Shown here: piece after piece, positions 46,966-58,700 of the stretch
Layout of the letters: each line of letters opens with the position of its first letter
Position numbering within the stretch: the first letter of the stretch is position 1
Assembly: GCA_921293015.1 (NCBI GenBank)
Contig: OV121095.1
Span: 32,709,484 to 32,773,483 of the forward strand
Length of the DNA stretch: 64,000 nt
Reading direction: 5' to 3'
From: Phorcus lineatus
Lineage: Eukaryota > Mollusca > Gastropoda > Trochida > Trochidae
The notes under the pieces: generated by a model
Told to the model about the DNA's origin: nothing
What the model saw: the letters and a program-made list of their open reading frames with translations, nothing else
Databases searched by the model: none
Program-made: the position numbers and the translations under genes

Positions 46966-49900
46966 TTTTATGAAGATTGATATTGAGTTCTACTGGTTGA
47001 ATGGTTAACCAGAATTAATAGAGAGGTTAGAGAATACAAGAAGTCATTGATATCTTACTACTTAATACATAGAATGCAATGTTTGGTCTATATCCTTATA
47101 CAATTGCTTATGCTGTGTTTGAAATAATTTTCATGATTTTCTGGCATGTATTGCTTGTGGTTTTTACAGTCAACCGGCCCTCGTAAAAATTTGACAAGCC
47201 TTTCAATGTGAAGACACCTAGTAAATCTTTAACCTCACAAGACAGCTGACCTCTTCTCATAAAAGCCCCATCTGAAATTGACCAGCAATTGGCTGGCCTG
47301 CAGGCAACTATTTTGAATGCCATACACATACGGAAACATCATAATCTTTGAATAAAAAAGTTTGACATCAAATCAATTAAAAGCTTGTAATTCAGATTGT
47401 CAGAATTATGCATCTTCAACTAACTTAGAATATCTTTATGATTTTAAAAATACACTATAGAATGAATATGTCAGTTGATGACAGTTTTCATCCTTCTTGA
47501 ATAAGGATTAGCTTGTTTGGATGGGAAGTCTGACGACCAACTAAGATCAAATGTCTTGACAATTTCCTCTCTTTCAGCTAAAGGGGTCTTGAATTAAACT
47601 GCCCAGTTTTAAGATTTAAGAAGTGAGTTCAGGTGATCTGATGTGTGAAGTCTCTACTGGCAAAGCCAAACTCTTGACCAGATCTTTCTTGAGCATATAG
47701 ATTCATGTAGGAACGTTGAGGTCCAAAATACCGCCTCCTACGCCAATATCTCCTCTAATCTCTCCTCTGAAGTTTTGTAATCTAATGTCATTCGGGTTTC
47801 AGTCTTATTACAGTCTTTTATCTTTCATTGGATTCTAACTTTCATTCACTGTTCAGCACACGGTTATGATTGTCTACAGTGATATCACCTTCTAAACAAA
47901 GAAAAGTACAATGTTAATGCCCAGATACCTAACTTATCATCAACTTATTTGTAGTTTGTGAATGGATGAGTGAATGCGGGGTCATTGTTCTTGTGTCTCA
48001 ATAAATGTGTAAAAAAAACAAAAGTCTATTTTAAATTTATTTACTCAAATGGGGCTTCTCCCTTCATGTAACAGAGATTTCTTCAAAATAAAAAATGAAA
48101 GATACTTAACTAATTCAAGTAAATAAGCCTGCAAACTGGTTACTTATGATAGGGTTACATAACTTGTTGGGATTTTTCATTAATTTTACCTTTAAAGTTT
48201 ATGGGCTGGCTCATTTTCAAGCTTATTACACTGCTGATCCAGAAAACCATTGAAGAACTAGTATAGTATGTTTCTCTGGCATGGAGACACCTGCAACGCA
48301 AGCCTCTACACTAGTAACTACTTCACAAGCATATGCTGATACTGTCATTGTCATGTTGACAAAAATTCTTTCGATTAAATCTAGTCTTTGAGACAGTAGC
48401 TTCTTTGAGCTTCTGCTCGCAACATCAAACTTAGTGATAGTCAGTGCAAAAATCAGCCACTGTGTAATTGACTAGCAAATTCAAGAAAGGCCAATATCAT
48501 ATCCTGTTTGTGTAGTTTTTCTGCTCGGATGATTTTCACGAGCTGTCAAGTCGATTTTATTGCCGATTCGATGATCATCTCCTCGTAAAATATCTTCAGG
48601 TCAAATGAGCAGGAGAATGGTATCTTCAAACAGTTTTTGATTGTCATCAACGGCCAATGGTTTCTGGGGCTGCAGCAACATGGTCTTGGCAGTCAAATGA
48701 GCTTCTACTTCCGAATCAATACTAAATTCCATAGAGAGGCCGGCACGAAGCACACGCCTTTAAAACTTTGCTGTTTGTCCGCTCAGACTTAAAGTTTTGT
48801 CTGCCAGAATGAAATTCTTAATGTTGATAAAAAACGTTAGATTGGTTCAATTCATTGTGTCTGTGAAGAGGAAGATGATTTTGATCGGTTTGTGAGAATT
48901 TTTTTTAGAGCCAGGTCATCGTGACATTGAAAAAAAATTTAAATGTAATTTTGATGCTTTGAGTATGCGATTTTTAATAAATACCGACTGCCGATGCTTT
49001 TGTGCTGCTGTATATGCTTATTCAGTTTTTTTTTGGAGGAAAGTTTGTTAGTCTGACCTTTGTGACCTCAGGTCATGCTGACCTTATATTTTTGTTCAAA
49101 AATTATTTTGAGATAAATAATCTAATATATTATTACTGATCAATATTATATTTGGCATGAGATTGTGTGATACTTTTGTCCAAGATAATGAAAATAAAAG
49201 TTGTAAAAATACTGAATGAACTTTAATGTTCTTGGCCCAGTCATGATACTAATAAATTTTAGAATAAAAGTTTCTTCCTTGGCAGAATTTGACGTCAAGA
49301 TAATACTTCATTCTATCCAAAGAAAAATAAAAATATAATGTTTTTAAATCCATATAAATTGTGCCTTGCTTCAAGCGTTGTTCTTATATAATAAAAGAAT
49401 GTGCCACTAGTTATAAAGCAATATTTCTTTTTCAGGGAAAGAAAATTAATTTGATTAAAGTAATTGATTGTGTCTGTATGAACATATGTATAGTAATTCC
49501 AGTCTTATTTATCTCTTATACTAAATAATTGTTTTAAAATAATTATGAAAAAGTTCTTAAATTCTCAAAATTTTTGTGTGTGTATAAAGTGTCGATGAGA
49601 AATGAAGTTAAAATGTAAAATGAGATTTTTGGGTTCAGCTCAGAAGCATTCATTTTGTAGAAAAATGTTCATGTAATTTTGATTGCCAAAGGGAATGAAT
49701 TCTTATTCATTATTCCAATTGACCATGAAAGAAACACTTTGTGGCATTCAAATTTCATCATTGGTCTAACCCACAACAAAATTGGAAACTCAATTTCTTA
49801 TAGAATTTCAAACATTTAAAATTGTTTTCAAGCAAAAAATTTCATTGTCATGCAAAATCTTAACAGGGTTAAAGTGACATTCAGTTTTTAAAAATTGTTC

Positions 49901-50630
49901 GAATTAATTTATTATGTTACACAAGCACTTTAAATATCTATTAATAATTGTATGACTAGGTAGCAAAGGGAGTATTTTTAAAATTTCAATGTTTGAACGG
50001 TTTTATATGAATTCCTTTGCTCAGTCTTGGAACAGGAAATTCAGAAAGTTTTTTTTGATTAATTGAGAATTACTTTGCTAATGATGAATTATGATCCAGG
50101 CTCATTTTGATATCATAAATCTTTGACACTCATTTACATTTAAAATAAAAAGGATTTATTCGCTGGATATAGATTATCAACTCTCATGCTACTTAAGTTT
50201 TATTGGCCTTGGGGTTTCAGCAAAATATTGGGATAATTTATTTAGTTTTTTAAGACTTGAAAATATGGTCTTAAGGGTTCAAACCTCAAATAAATTTTGG
50301 AATTAAACAAGGTAAATTTGTTCGGCTTTAATGAATCACACCGCCTGGCCGGGTCAATGTGACCTGGCTTGAAAAGATTTATGTTCCAAAAATTCATGCC
50401 TTCAAATTCCAAAGTTGGGGAGACATTTTAGGATTGAAATAGTTGTAATCACCAAGGGAAAGAACTTTTCATAATATTTGCCTGCTGAATTATTTGGTGT
50501 CATTATTGAGTGAGATTACTAGAATGGGGAAACAGAAGCTATTTACAAAAGAAATATATTACAGGTATGATGACAGGCTAATCTAATAACTCGGAATATT
50601 TAAAGGGGAATTCAGCATTAGTAAATGAGG
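46966..50630 (+). other. Remainder of the 7.1-kb Ryk intron
   Basis: Mostly AT-rich. The part at 48480-48790 is more complex (CACGAGCTGTCAAGTCGATT, GAGAGGCCGGCACGAAGCAC) and may be regulatory, without proof. A minus-strand frame at 47108-47329 (CRPANCWSISDGAF, CEVKDLLGVFTLKGL) looks somewhat protein-like but no splice sites or family were recognised. Confidence 0.4.
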
Positions 50631-50729
50631 AATGGGGGAGGGGGGTTCACCCTTCAATAATAATGGTGGGTGGGTGGGAGGATGTGTGCTTACCCTCAGA
50701 ACTCTACCCCCCCCCCCCCCCCCCCCCCC
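50631..50729 (+). repeat. G-rich block and 23-C run upstream of a Ryk acceptor
   Basis: GGGGGAGGGGGGTT at about 50634-50648 and GGTGGGTGGGTGGGAGG at about 50665-50681 (four G-runs with one-base loops) precede a run of 23 C at 50707-50729. The next acceptor is at 50812-50813. In the transcript the G-runs could form a quadruplex or pair with the C-run. Confidence 0.85.
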
Positions 50730-50813
50730 TTTGAACCTAATCTATATCATATGTATATATTTAAAAAAAAATATATAGTGTTTTATTCTAATTCAACATG
50801 TTCTTCATTATAG

Positions 50814-50913
50814 ATGTTCTACCGGATGAAGTTCACAGTCCACCATGACAGAGCACTGAAGGAACCTGAGGCCAACATTTCATCAGAAGGACAGGTTCCA
50901 AATGCACTCTCAG
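50814..50913 (+). CDS. Ryk: Ryk exon, central part of the WIF domain
   Basis: A 100-nt exon after TCTTCATTATAG and before GTTGGT (a weaker donor). It begins in phase 0, matching the full-codon end of the exon at 43725, and ends in phase 1 with a single G. It encodes MFYRMKFTVHHDRALKEPEA, then NISSEGQVPNALS. This aligns with the vertebrate RYK stretch where a Y-K-L-x-F-x-V strand precedes an N-I-S-x-x-G-x-V-P motif. NIS is a potential N-glycosylation sequon. The G left at the end combines with TG of the next exon to make the Val of the S-V-F motif. Confidence 0.93.
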
Positions 50914-51075
50914 GTTGGTCTACTAGGAATTTAGAAGAATTTTGTTTTTCACACAGATATCAAAAGGCATGACTTGGTCAAAATTAAAAAATTAATTATT
51001 GTTTGGCTTGCAAGATCAGATCATTTTGTCGTTACCAAGACAGCTTCTGGTTTCATTTCTCTCATTGTGTATATA

Positions 51076-51377
51076 GGGGATGGGATAGTGCAGTGGTTAG
51101 CGAGTTTGGCTTCGGTTCAAATCCTGCCAGGGGCACGGTAACTTTATCTGCAGTAGAGAAGTGTTCTACATGCAATAACGTTCTTCGTGTAACGCCAGAC
51201 TGAATTTCGTAGCTGTACCACCCGTGGTTCACTAGTTCCAGCCAATGCTTGCAGGTTTCACCGCAATGCATAGCCACAATGGTGTTGTGGCAATGGTTTT
51301 CTCCCTGCAATAAACTCTAGCAGCCATGATGTAAGTGAAATACTCTTGAAAGCTGTGTTAAACCCCAAATCACCTCA
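51076..51377 (+). mobile_element. tRNA-derived SINE with deleted head
   Basis: The head GGGGATGGGATAGTGCAGTG is followed after a short TTAGCGAGTTTGGCTTCGG by TTCAAATCCTGCCAGG; the ATCAAGAGGTCC section is missing. Body (GTAGAGAAGTGTTCTACATG, then CCACCCGTGGTTCACTAGTT), core (CTGCAATAAACTCTAGCAGC) and tail GTGTTAAACCCC with CACCTCA follow. It lies in the 1.0-kb intron between the second and third visible Ryk exons, sense orientation. Confidence 0.86.
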
Positions 51378-51916
51378 TTGTCAATAAATACTGTTTGATT
51401 TGATGTAACACTGTGAATCTTATGTTGTTACTAATAGGTGAAATACTGAGGCAAACTGAAGGACAAGTAACTGTTGGTGTGTTTTTCTGACTAGGGTTAA
51501 TGTTGATAAAAAGATATGAAAAGAGTAAAAGAGACCAAGGGAACTCTTCAGATTTCATGTTTTAATCCAAAGTTTGATGTAAGGGAAAGGTTAAAGATGG
51601 GCTTACAAATAGACTTGAAACCAATATATGTGTAGGCTCAGCAGTTAAAGGCTAAAGGCTTTTGGCTTAGCAAAGTAATATATGTCTTTCAGTATGGTGC
51701 ATATAACTTAGCAAAGATCCTCTGTCACTTTTCTGTTTTTTTCATTTAAAAGAGTTTTGTGATCAACTTTATGGTATGAATGAGAAGTGGTCCAATATGT
51801 GTGTTTAGTATGGAATGATCAGAGCCAGTATTGATGTAAGTAAGTATCTTCTGTTTCAACAATTAACCAGAAAGCTCTATTCAATGACAAGGGTTTTCAT
51901 TCTTCTGTACGTGCAG
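51378..51916 (+). other. Ryk intron, distal half, nothing recognised
   Basis: An intron sequence ending in TTCTGTACGTGCAG at the next exon. The pyrimidine tract before this acceptor is weak (CATTCTTCTGTACGTG). No other feature was seen. Confidence 0.6.
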
Positions 51917-52051
51917 TGTTCCAAGTGCGTCTATCATGTACGGGCGAGATGAGCGCCCAGGTGGACGTGAACATCCAAATGAACATCAGCATCTTCTCAG
52001 CCTCCAACCTCACAGTGCTCAACTTCAAGAGGAGAAAAACATGCATTAAAG
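51917..52051 (+). CDS. Ryk: Ryk exon, C-terminal part of the WIF domain
   Basis: A 135-nt exon after GTACGTGCAG and before GTAGGT, phase 1 at both ends. With the G carried over it reads VFQVRLSCTGEMSAQVDVNI, then QMNISIFSASNLTVLNFKRR and KTCIK. The L-S-C-T-G and N-F-K-R-R-K-x-C motifs are the hallmark end of RYK WIF domains; the two cysteines correspond to the conserved WIF disulfide pair. NIS and NLT are potential N-glycosylation sites. The juxtamembrane, transmembrane and kinase exons should follow but were not found in the remaining 12 kb. The last 15 nt and the donor are the first unit of a tandem array. Read-through would add 14 residues (GRCCHCDVDCTSNS) and stop at 52093-52095. Confidence 0.94.
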
Positions 52052-52580
52052 GTAGGTGCTGTCATTGTGATGTCGACTGTACCTCCAACAGTTGACTTGT
52101 AAGCTGAACATACATCCAGGATAGGTGCCGTCACAGAAACATTGAATTGTCAACTCAAACATGCATTGAAGGTACATGCTGGCATTGAAACGTTGACTAA
52201 TTAACTGAAACATATATTTAAGGTAGGTGCTTACATTGTGATGTTAACTTGTAAGCTGAAACATACATCTAGGATAGGCGCCGTCGCTGAAACATTGAAT
52301 TGTCCACTCAAACATGCATTAGATGTGCATGCTTTCATTAAACGTTGTCTAATTAACTGAAACATATATTTAAGGTAGATGTTTTCATTGAAACATTTAC
52401 TTGTTAACTCAGACATGCAGTTTAGATATGTACGTTCATTGAAACATTGAATTGTCAGTTTAAACATTTATTGAAGGTACACACGTTCATTGAAACATTA
52501 ACTGTTATCCCAAACATACGCGAAAGCCATTAGCTTTCATTGAAACATTTACTTGTGACCTCAGACTTGTATTAAAGGTA
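52037..52580 (+). repeat. About 51-bp tandem array that starts inside the Ryk exon and repeats its donor
   Basis: Eleven units begin with AAACATGCAT-like sequence at about 52037, 52106, 52157, 52207, 52258, 52309, 52360, 52410, 52461, 52511 and 52562. The first unit is the exon end itself (AAACATGCATTAAAG|GTAGGTGCTG). Donor-like derivatives are TGAAG|GTACATG (about 52170), TTAAG|GTAGGTG (about 52222), TTAAG|GTAGATG (about 52374), TGAAG|GTACACA (about 52475) and TAAAG|GTATTG (about 52576). A higher-order period of about 152 bp (three units) is visible: 52106-52208 closely matches 52258-52361. The first unit has an extra 18 bp. Confidence 0.85.
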
Positions 52581-53959
52581 TTGACTTGGTTTGCGACAAG
52601 CTCAATTCAAAACTGTTACTGTGAAATTTTCAACTTCAAGAAAATAAGACCTTTGACTTCTTTTACAAATCAACTATGCTTAGCTTAAGGTTAGCTTAAC
52701 TACAATTATTCTTACATCACACTAAGGTTACCTTAGTTAGTTGCCATCACCTCAGTGCATTGTGAAAACTGGCACAGGGTCTGTGTATATAGGCTCTTTG
52801 AATGTTGGTATATTTGGAAGTTGAATACATGTATATTGGCTTTTATACATGTTTGTGCTAAGCTTATACGTTCCTGTGTTTTAATATTACAAACTGATGA
52901 CCTAGTAATTCAGTCATCATATTCATATCAGTTTATCTTCTTCTTGTTGCCAATCCATAAACCAAAGTCACATTGTTAACAACTTTAAGAATGTCTAAAG
53001 GTCCAGGACGTTTACCTTGCATGGTCCCTATAGTTATCTTTGGTTCTTGGTTCAAATACCTCCATTGATTGTTTAACATTGTATCTGAAGATAAAGGGAA
53101 ATTAGCAGTAGCTTCATTGATACATAGTTACTTTATAGGCAGTTCAGTTTTACTTTGGTTTTCGTGAAATCTTGAAATATCCAGTGTTTGCAGGTTTCTT
53201 TTCAAAACTGAACAACAAAGGCGTTGAAGGCTTTTGCCCAAATTATTCTCTTGTTATGTGTGATTTAGACCAAAATATTTGATAGTTCTTCCCAAAGAAT
53301 GAAATTAGAAAAACTTTTGGTAATTTTACACGTTCAGATTCATTTATTTAGATAATGAAACTTTGATATAAATATGAACAACTTCTCTTTGTTTATCTAT
53401 ACAGAATAAACTCAATCCATCAGGTCTCATGAGGGATTTAGCTTTCGTTCCCTCAGATTTTTCTTGCCATTCAAATTTAAATCATTCAAAACCCTTATTG
53501 CTTCCAAATGCATAATGCAATTCAGATTCATTTTGGCTTAATGATGGGGCCTGCAGATAGTCAAGGTATCATTTGAAAAATGAGAAATAGATTTTTCCGT
53601 TTTTGACATATTAAATGAAAATAAAGTATCATTCCTTGTCACAATTGACATGCAAAGTGCTGTAGAGAGGGATCCCTTGTCAAGGAAGATCTGCAAGATG
53701 AACTATTGCTCACATAGACTGCATACATCATGTGAGTTTTTCCCAACATCTTGCACAGAGAGGAAGCTGGTCACATGCTTAGACTACATGGAATTCAGAC
53801 ATATGCTTAAAAAATATGATAAAAGAACATCTATTTTAGGTGGATGATTTTCTTACCAATGTTCTGGGTGATGTTGAAAGATAAGCTGTCAAGATGATTG
53901 ACAATCGTATTCTACTACCAAACTGTTGTCTTCAGCTGTCACTTCAACTCAGGTTTGCT
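52581..53959. other. Noncoding stretch, probably Ryk intron
   Basis: No exon encoding the Ryk juxtamembrane or transmembrane segment was recognised. Frames at 52755-52979 and 53650-53847 plus lack splice pairs and motifs. Confidence 0.45.
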
Positions 53960-54265
53960 GAGATCATGTCTTATTTATACATAGTTGCGTGGAAAGTATT
54001 ATCAATGCAAAGAAAACTTTGCTTTTTCGATGTTAATGTCTGTTGCAGTCCAACAATTTCACAATCTGACTTCTGTTCATTTAAGATATAAAGGAAGTAT
54101 TGTCATTATATTGCCAAGAAAATTGGAGTTATTCCATGTTAATGACCATAGCAGTCAAACTGAAGTACACTAACTTATTTGTATAAGTTGTACAGGGAAT
54201 ATTATCAAATGCGAGAAAAACAGAACTTTTTCCTCTGTTAATCCTTGTCGATTTCTGTTGCAGAA
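53960..54265. repeat. Degenerate tandem repeat, about 100-108 bp period, three copies
   Basis: CTTATTTATACATAGTTG, GGAAAGTATTATCAATGC, GATGTTAATGTCTGTTGCAG (from 53969) is followed by GATATAAAGGAAGTATTGTC, CATGTTAATGACCATAGCAG (from 54086) and CTTATTTGTATAAGTTG, GGGAATATTATCAAATGC, CTGTTAATCCTTG...GTTGCAG (from 54173). The order of blocks is the same in all three. The small frames 53894-54173 derive from it. Confidence 0.6.
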
Positions 54266-56340
54266 TCAATCATGTCATGATAGCATCTCCTCATTTTCTC
54301 CGACACCATAGTTATCCTTTCCAGATTTATGCCTGTCAAACATTTCCCAAGATTTATGGTTTATCATTAGCAAAAAAAAAATGGAAAGAAAATGCACATA
54401 GTGTTAGCTCTCCCATGTTGTAACACTCAGCTCTTGGTGCTAGCGTCTTGATGACTTACTCCAGTCAAACAGACATGCAAGGGTCATTTCTCTGCTAGTA
54501 AACATTGCCTGATGAACAGAGTCGGTTAGCCTGTACTTATCTCAAAAGGGTAATTGCTATTTAAAGGGAAACAGAAATTGCATTTAAACCTCATTTATTT
54601 AGTTCTAAAAACTGCTTGTGATTCTGCTATTAATGAAAATAAATGAGTCTTCATAACGTGCCTTATTAATATGTCATATAAGCTTAAAGCAAAATTTTGA
54701 ATTATCTTATAACTAGGTTTAATTGTAAGAATAAATATTTTACGCAAAAAATCCTGATTTCTAAACGTCAAATTCTTTTAAGTACTTTATAAAAACAGTT
54801 TCATTGAAGAATGAAGTAGTCATTTAGCTTTATTGCTCTCCACGATCAAAAGTGAAAACTCTTCAAATGGGTAAAATCAAAATAATAGAATATATAACAA
54901 AATGATAGGAAATGATAAACTGTTAAGTGATAGCTAGTGATAAAATATTTCTGGTATGTTTGCATGCAGTTATTTTATGAACTGAATTGTTTGTTATCAA
55001 GCATAAATGTTTAAACCATCATTGTTATCTTAGGAACATTATCCGAGCATGAACAAACAAAAATTATAGTGAAATGATGAGTGATTCAGAGACACATATT
55101 CTTGTTTTGCAGCTACTCTCAAGATACCATGTAATGCATGTATCCAATAATATACATTGTTACACATGTATATGCAAAAATATGACATTGTTATGAAAAT
55201 GCATACTAAAAACAACATTGTTGCACATATGTATAAGAATGTTGGAAATGTGTCAAACAGTCTATGTGGAGCAACATTCCTTGCAGTGGGGAGCTATTTA
55301 CATCATCTATCACAATTTGACATGGGTTATCAAGCGACTGCTCCCCAAACATTTACCTTTGTTCAGCTGAAAGTGTGCACTGTTCTCAGCATTATCAGCT
55401 GACAACAGAACCTGTACATTGAGCCATGGTCGTATAGTAATGGAATTCCTTTAGTTTACAGTTTTGGGAAAGAACTTAATATATTTACATGAACATGCTT
55501 TCTCTTAATAATCTCTCAGACTGTACTACAGCATATCACTCCCCTCAGAACCTCTGCTGATGCGAGGAGGAAGATGAGGATTTGTGTAGTTTAAAAGTGT
55601 TAAAGAAAAATTTATATCTATAGTAGACTCATGTTTTGACTTTTATCTTTTCATTAATTTTACAATTAACTTACTTTGGTAAGGAAAATAATAATATGTT
55701 TTGAAGCAAAACTTTTGTAGAATTGTAGTCTCTCTACATGAGGGTGTACGATTCCATCAAATTGAAGTTCTTCAAAGAATGATATCTTGATATGCTTTAT
55801 TTGCTGATTTGCTCAATCCATTGCCGACAGTTTAAATTCCTGATCATCAAATGAGAATTTTTAGATCCTTTTGACTCTCAGATTCTGTGGTATTCTTGCC
55901 ATTCTGGCCAAGCAAAGCTGTTTGCATCCACATGTCTTTCTCAAAAATTTATCTGGCTGTGTGCCTATTAATAATTTACTCGCATGTGCATCAAATGTGC
56001 ATTGTGGAGCACAGACAGGTATTTGTTTTCATAACTTATTGCTATTTTGACATCCCGAGGAACAAAACACAGAGAGTGGCAGTGAAATCCTCTGACGTAC
56101 ATTTAAGATTGGGAGGTCAAAGGTTGTGTAAAATGACGTCCTAGAATTCATCACCCAGGATTCAATTTATTTGTACAAATTTAAAGAATGACTGCAGGAG
56201 AGGGTTGAATGTGTAGACATGTGGCATGTATTTATGGAGGAACAATTGCGGGAGTGCCATTGTTGTAGAGTAGGTGGACCGCTTCCATAGCAAACACATA
56301 AACAGCCCTCAGCTCTCTGGAGAACACATGGGTGCAACAT
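54266..56340. other. Noncoding stretch, nothing recognised
   Basis: AT-rich sequence. A weak local repeat of ACATTGTT(A/G)CACAT-like pieces occurs at 55150-55235. Plus frames at 55157-55402 and 55887-56144 have no splice pair or known motif. Confidence 0.5.
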
Positions 56341-58260
56341 GCCTCTGGTACATAGATGCTGTACATTCATGGGGACAGGCACTTACATTTGGAGACCTTG
56401 TACCTTACATAGGACCCTAACATAGGTAGACATTGTACATTCATGGGTACAGAAGATACATTTGTAGACCTTGTACCTTACATAGGACCCTAACATAGGT
56501 AGACACTGTACATTCATGGGTACAGAAGATACATTTGTAGACCTTGTACCTTACATAGGACCCTAACATAGGTAGACACTGTACATTCATGGGGACAGGC
56601 ACTTACATTTGTAGACCTTGTACCTTACATATAACCCTAACATAGGTAGACATTGTACATTCATGGGTACAGAAGATACATTTGTAGACCTTGTACCTTA
56701 CATAGGACCCTAACATAGGTAGGCGCTGTACATTCATGGGGACAGGCACTTACATTTGTAGACCTTGTACCTTACATATAACCCTAACATAGGTAGATGC
56801 TGTACATTCATGGGGACAGGCATTTACATTTGTAGACCTTGTACCTTACATAGGACCCTAACATAGTTAGACATTGTACATTCATGGGGACAGGCACTTA
56901 CATTTGTAGACCTTGTACCTTACATATAACCCTAACATAGGTAGACATTGTACATTCATGGGGACAGGCACTTACATTTGTAGACCTTGTACCTTACATA
57001 GGACCCTAACATAGGTAGACGCTGTACATTCATGGGGACAGGCACTTACATTTGTAGAACTTGTACCTTACACAGGACCCTAACATAGGTAGATGCTGTA
57101 CATTCATGGGGACAGGCACTTACATTTGTAGACCTTGTACCTTACATAGGACCCTAACATAGGTAGACACTGTACATTCATGGGGACAAGCACTTACATT
57201 TGTAGACCTTGTACCTTACATAGGACCCTAACATAGGTAGACACTGTACATTCATGGGTACAGAAGATACATTTGTAGACCTTGTACCTTACATAGGACC
57301 CTAACATAGGTAGACACTGTACATTCATGGGGACAGGCACTTACATTTGTAGACCTTGTACCTTACATATAACCCTAACATAGGTAGATGCTGTACATTC
57401 ATGGGGACAGAAGATAATTTGTAGACCTTGTACCTTACATAGGACCCTAACATAGGTAGACGCTGTACATTCATGGGGACAGGCACTTACATTTGTAGAC
57501 CTTGTACCTTACACAGGACCCTAACATAGGTAGATGCTGTACATTCATGGGGACAGGCACTTACATTTGTAGACCTTGTACCTTACATAGGACCCTAACA
57601 TAGGTAGACACTGTACATTCATGGGGACAGGCACTTACATTTGTAGACCTTGTACCTTACATAGGACCCTAACATAGGTAGATGCTGTACATTCATGGGG
57701 ACAAGCACTTACATTTGTAGAACTTGTACCTTACACAGGACCCTAACATAGGTAGATGCTGTACATTCATGGGGACAGGCACTTACATTTGTAGACCTTG
57801 TACCTTACATAGGACCCTAACATAGGTAGACGCTGTACATTCATGGGGACAGGCACTTACATTTGTAGACCTTGTACCTTACATAGGACCCTAACATAGG
57901 TAGACATTGTACATTCATGGGTACAGAAGATACATTTGTAGAACTTGTACCTTACATAGGACCCTAACATAGGTAGACATTGTACATTCATGGGTACAGA
58001 AGATACATTTGTAGAACTTGTACCTTACATAGGACCCTAACATAGGTAGACATTGTACATTCATGGGGACAGGCACTTACATTTGTAGACCTTGTACCTT
58101 ACATAGGACCCTAACATAGGTAGACGCTGTACATTCATGGGGACAGGCACTTACATTTGTAGAACTTGTACCTTACATAGGACCCTAACATAGGTAGACG
58201 CTGTACATTCATGGGGACAAGCACTTACATTTGTAGAACTTGTGCATTATATAGGACCTA
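56341..58260. repeat. 1.9-kb minisatellite of about 74-bp dimeric units, roughly 26 copies
   Basis: The unit is GTAGACGCTGTACATTCATG, GGGACAGGCACTTACATTT, GTAGACCTTGTACCTTACAT, AGGACCCTAACATAG. Its two halves share GTAGAC..TGTAC, so the unit is a diverged dimer of a roughly 37-bp monomer. Variants include GGGACAGGCACTTACA versus GGTACAGAAGATACA, CATTG/CACTG/CGCTG/TGCTG after GTAGA, GACC versus GAAC, and ATAGGACC versus ATATAACC. The variants are interspersed along the array, with blocks of two to three repeated in order, indicating unequal exchange or conversion. No frame stays open. Confidence 0.95.
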
Positions 58261-58700
58261 TCATACATAAACCTTGTACTATGAATAGGAGAGACCCTTA
58301 TATATGGAGACCCTGTAAATGATATGAGATCATATACATATCTCAACCTTGTACAAAAATAAAGGATCCTGTAATGTCTTAGTTCAACATAATTATGTGG
58401 ACCTAGTACATTCACCAGGTATGACCCTTACACATGTAGACGTTGTACTTTTACAAGGACCCTTACACGAGTAGACCGTGAGCATTCATAAATGCTGACA
58501 TACATTAACCAAGATCTTCACACATGTAGACCAAATACATGCATAAATACCCAGCTAACATACATAGACCTTGCATGTTGGAAGAACCCTTATAAAAGTT
58601 GATCTTTCACTTCCATGGTGCCCAACATGCGAAGCTCTTGTACATTCTTAAGGACATGCAGCTAAATGCATAGATCTTTGATGACCCTTAATTATGAACA
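58261..58700. repeat. Decayed flank of the minisatellite with simpler monomers
   Basis: Pieces such as AACCTTGTACTATGAATAGG, GTAGACGTTGTACTTTTACA, AGGACCCTTACAC, GAGTAGACCGTGAGCATTCA and CATAGACCTTGCATG recur about every 37-40 bp. They match the half-unit of the array next door but are much more diverged and not arranged as dimers. This looks like the ancestral single-monomer repeat from which the homogenised dimer array expanded. Confidence 0.7.
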
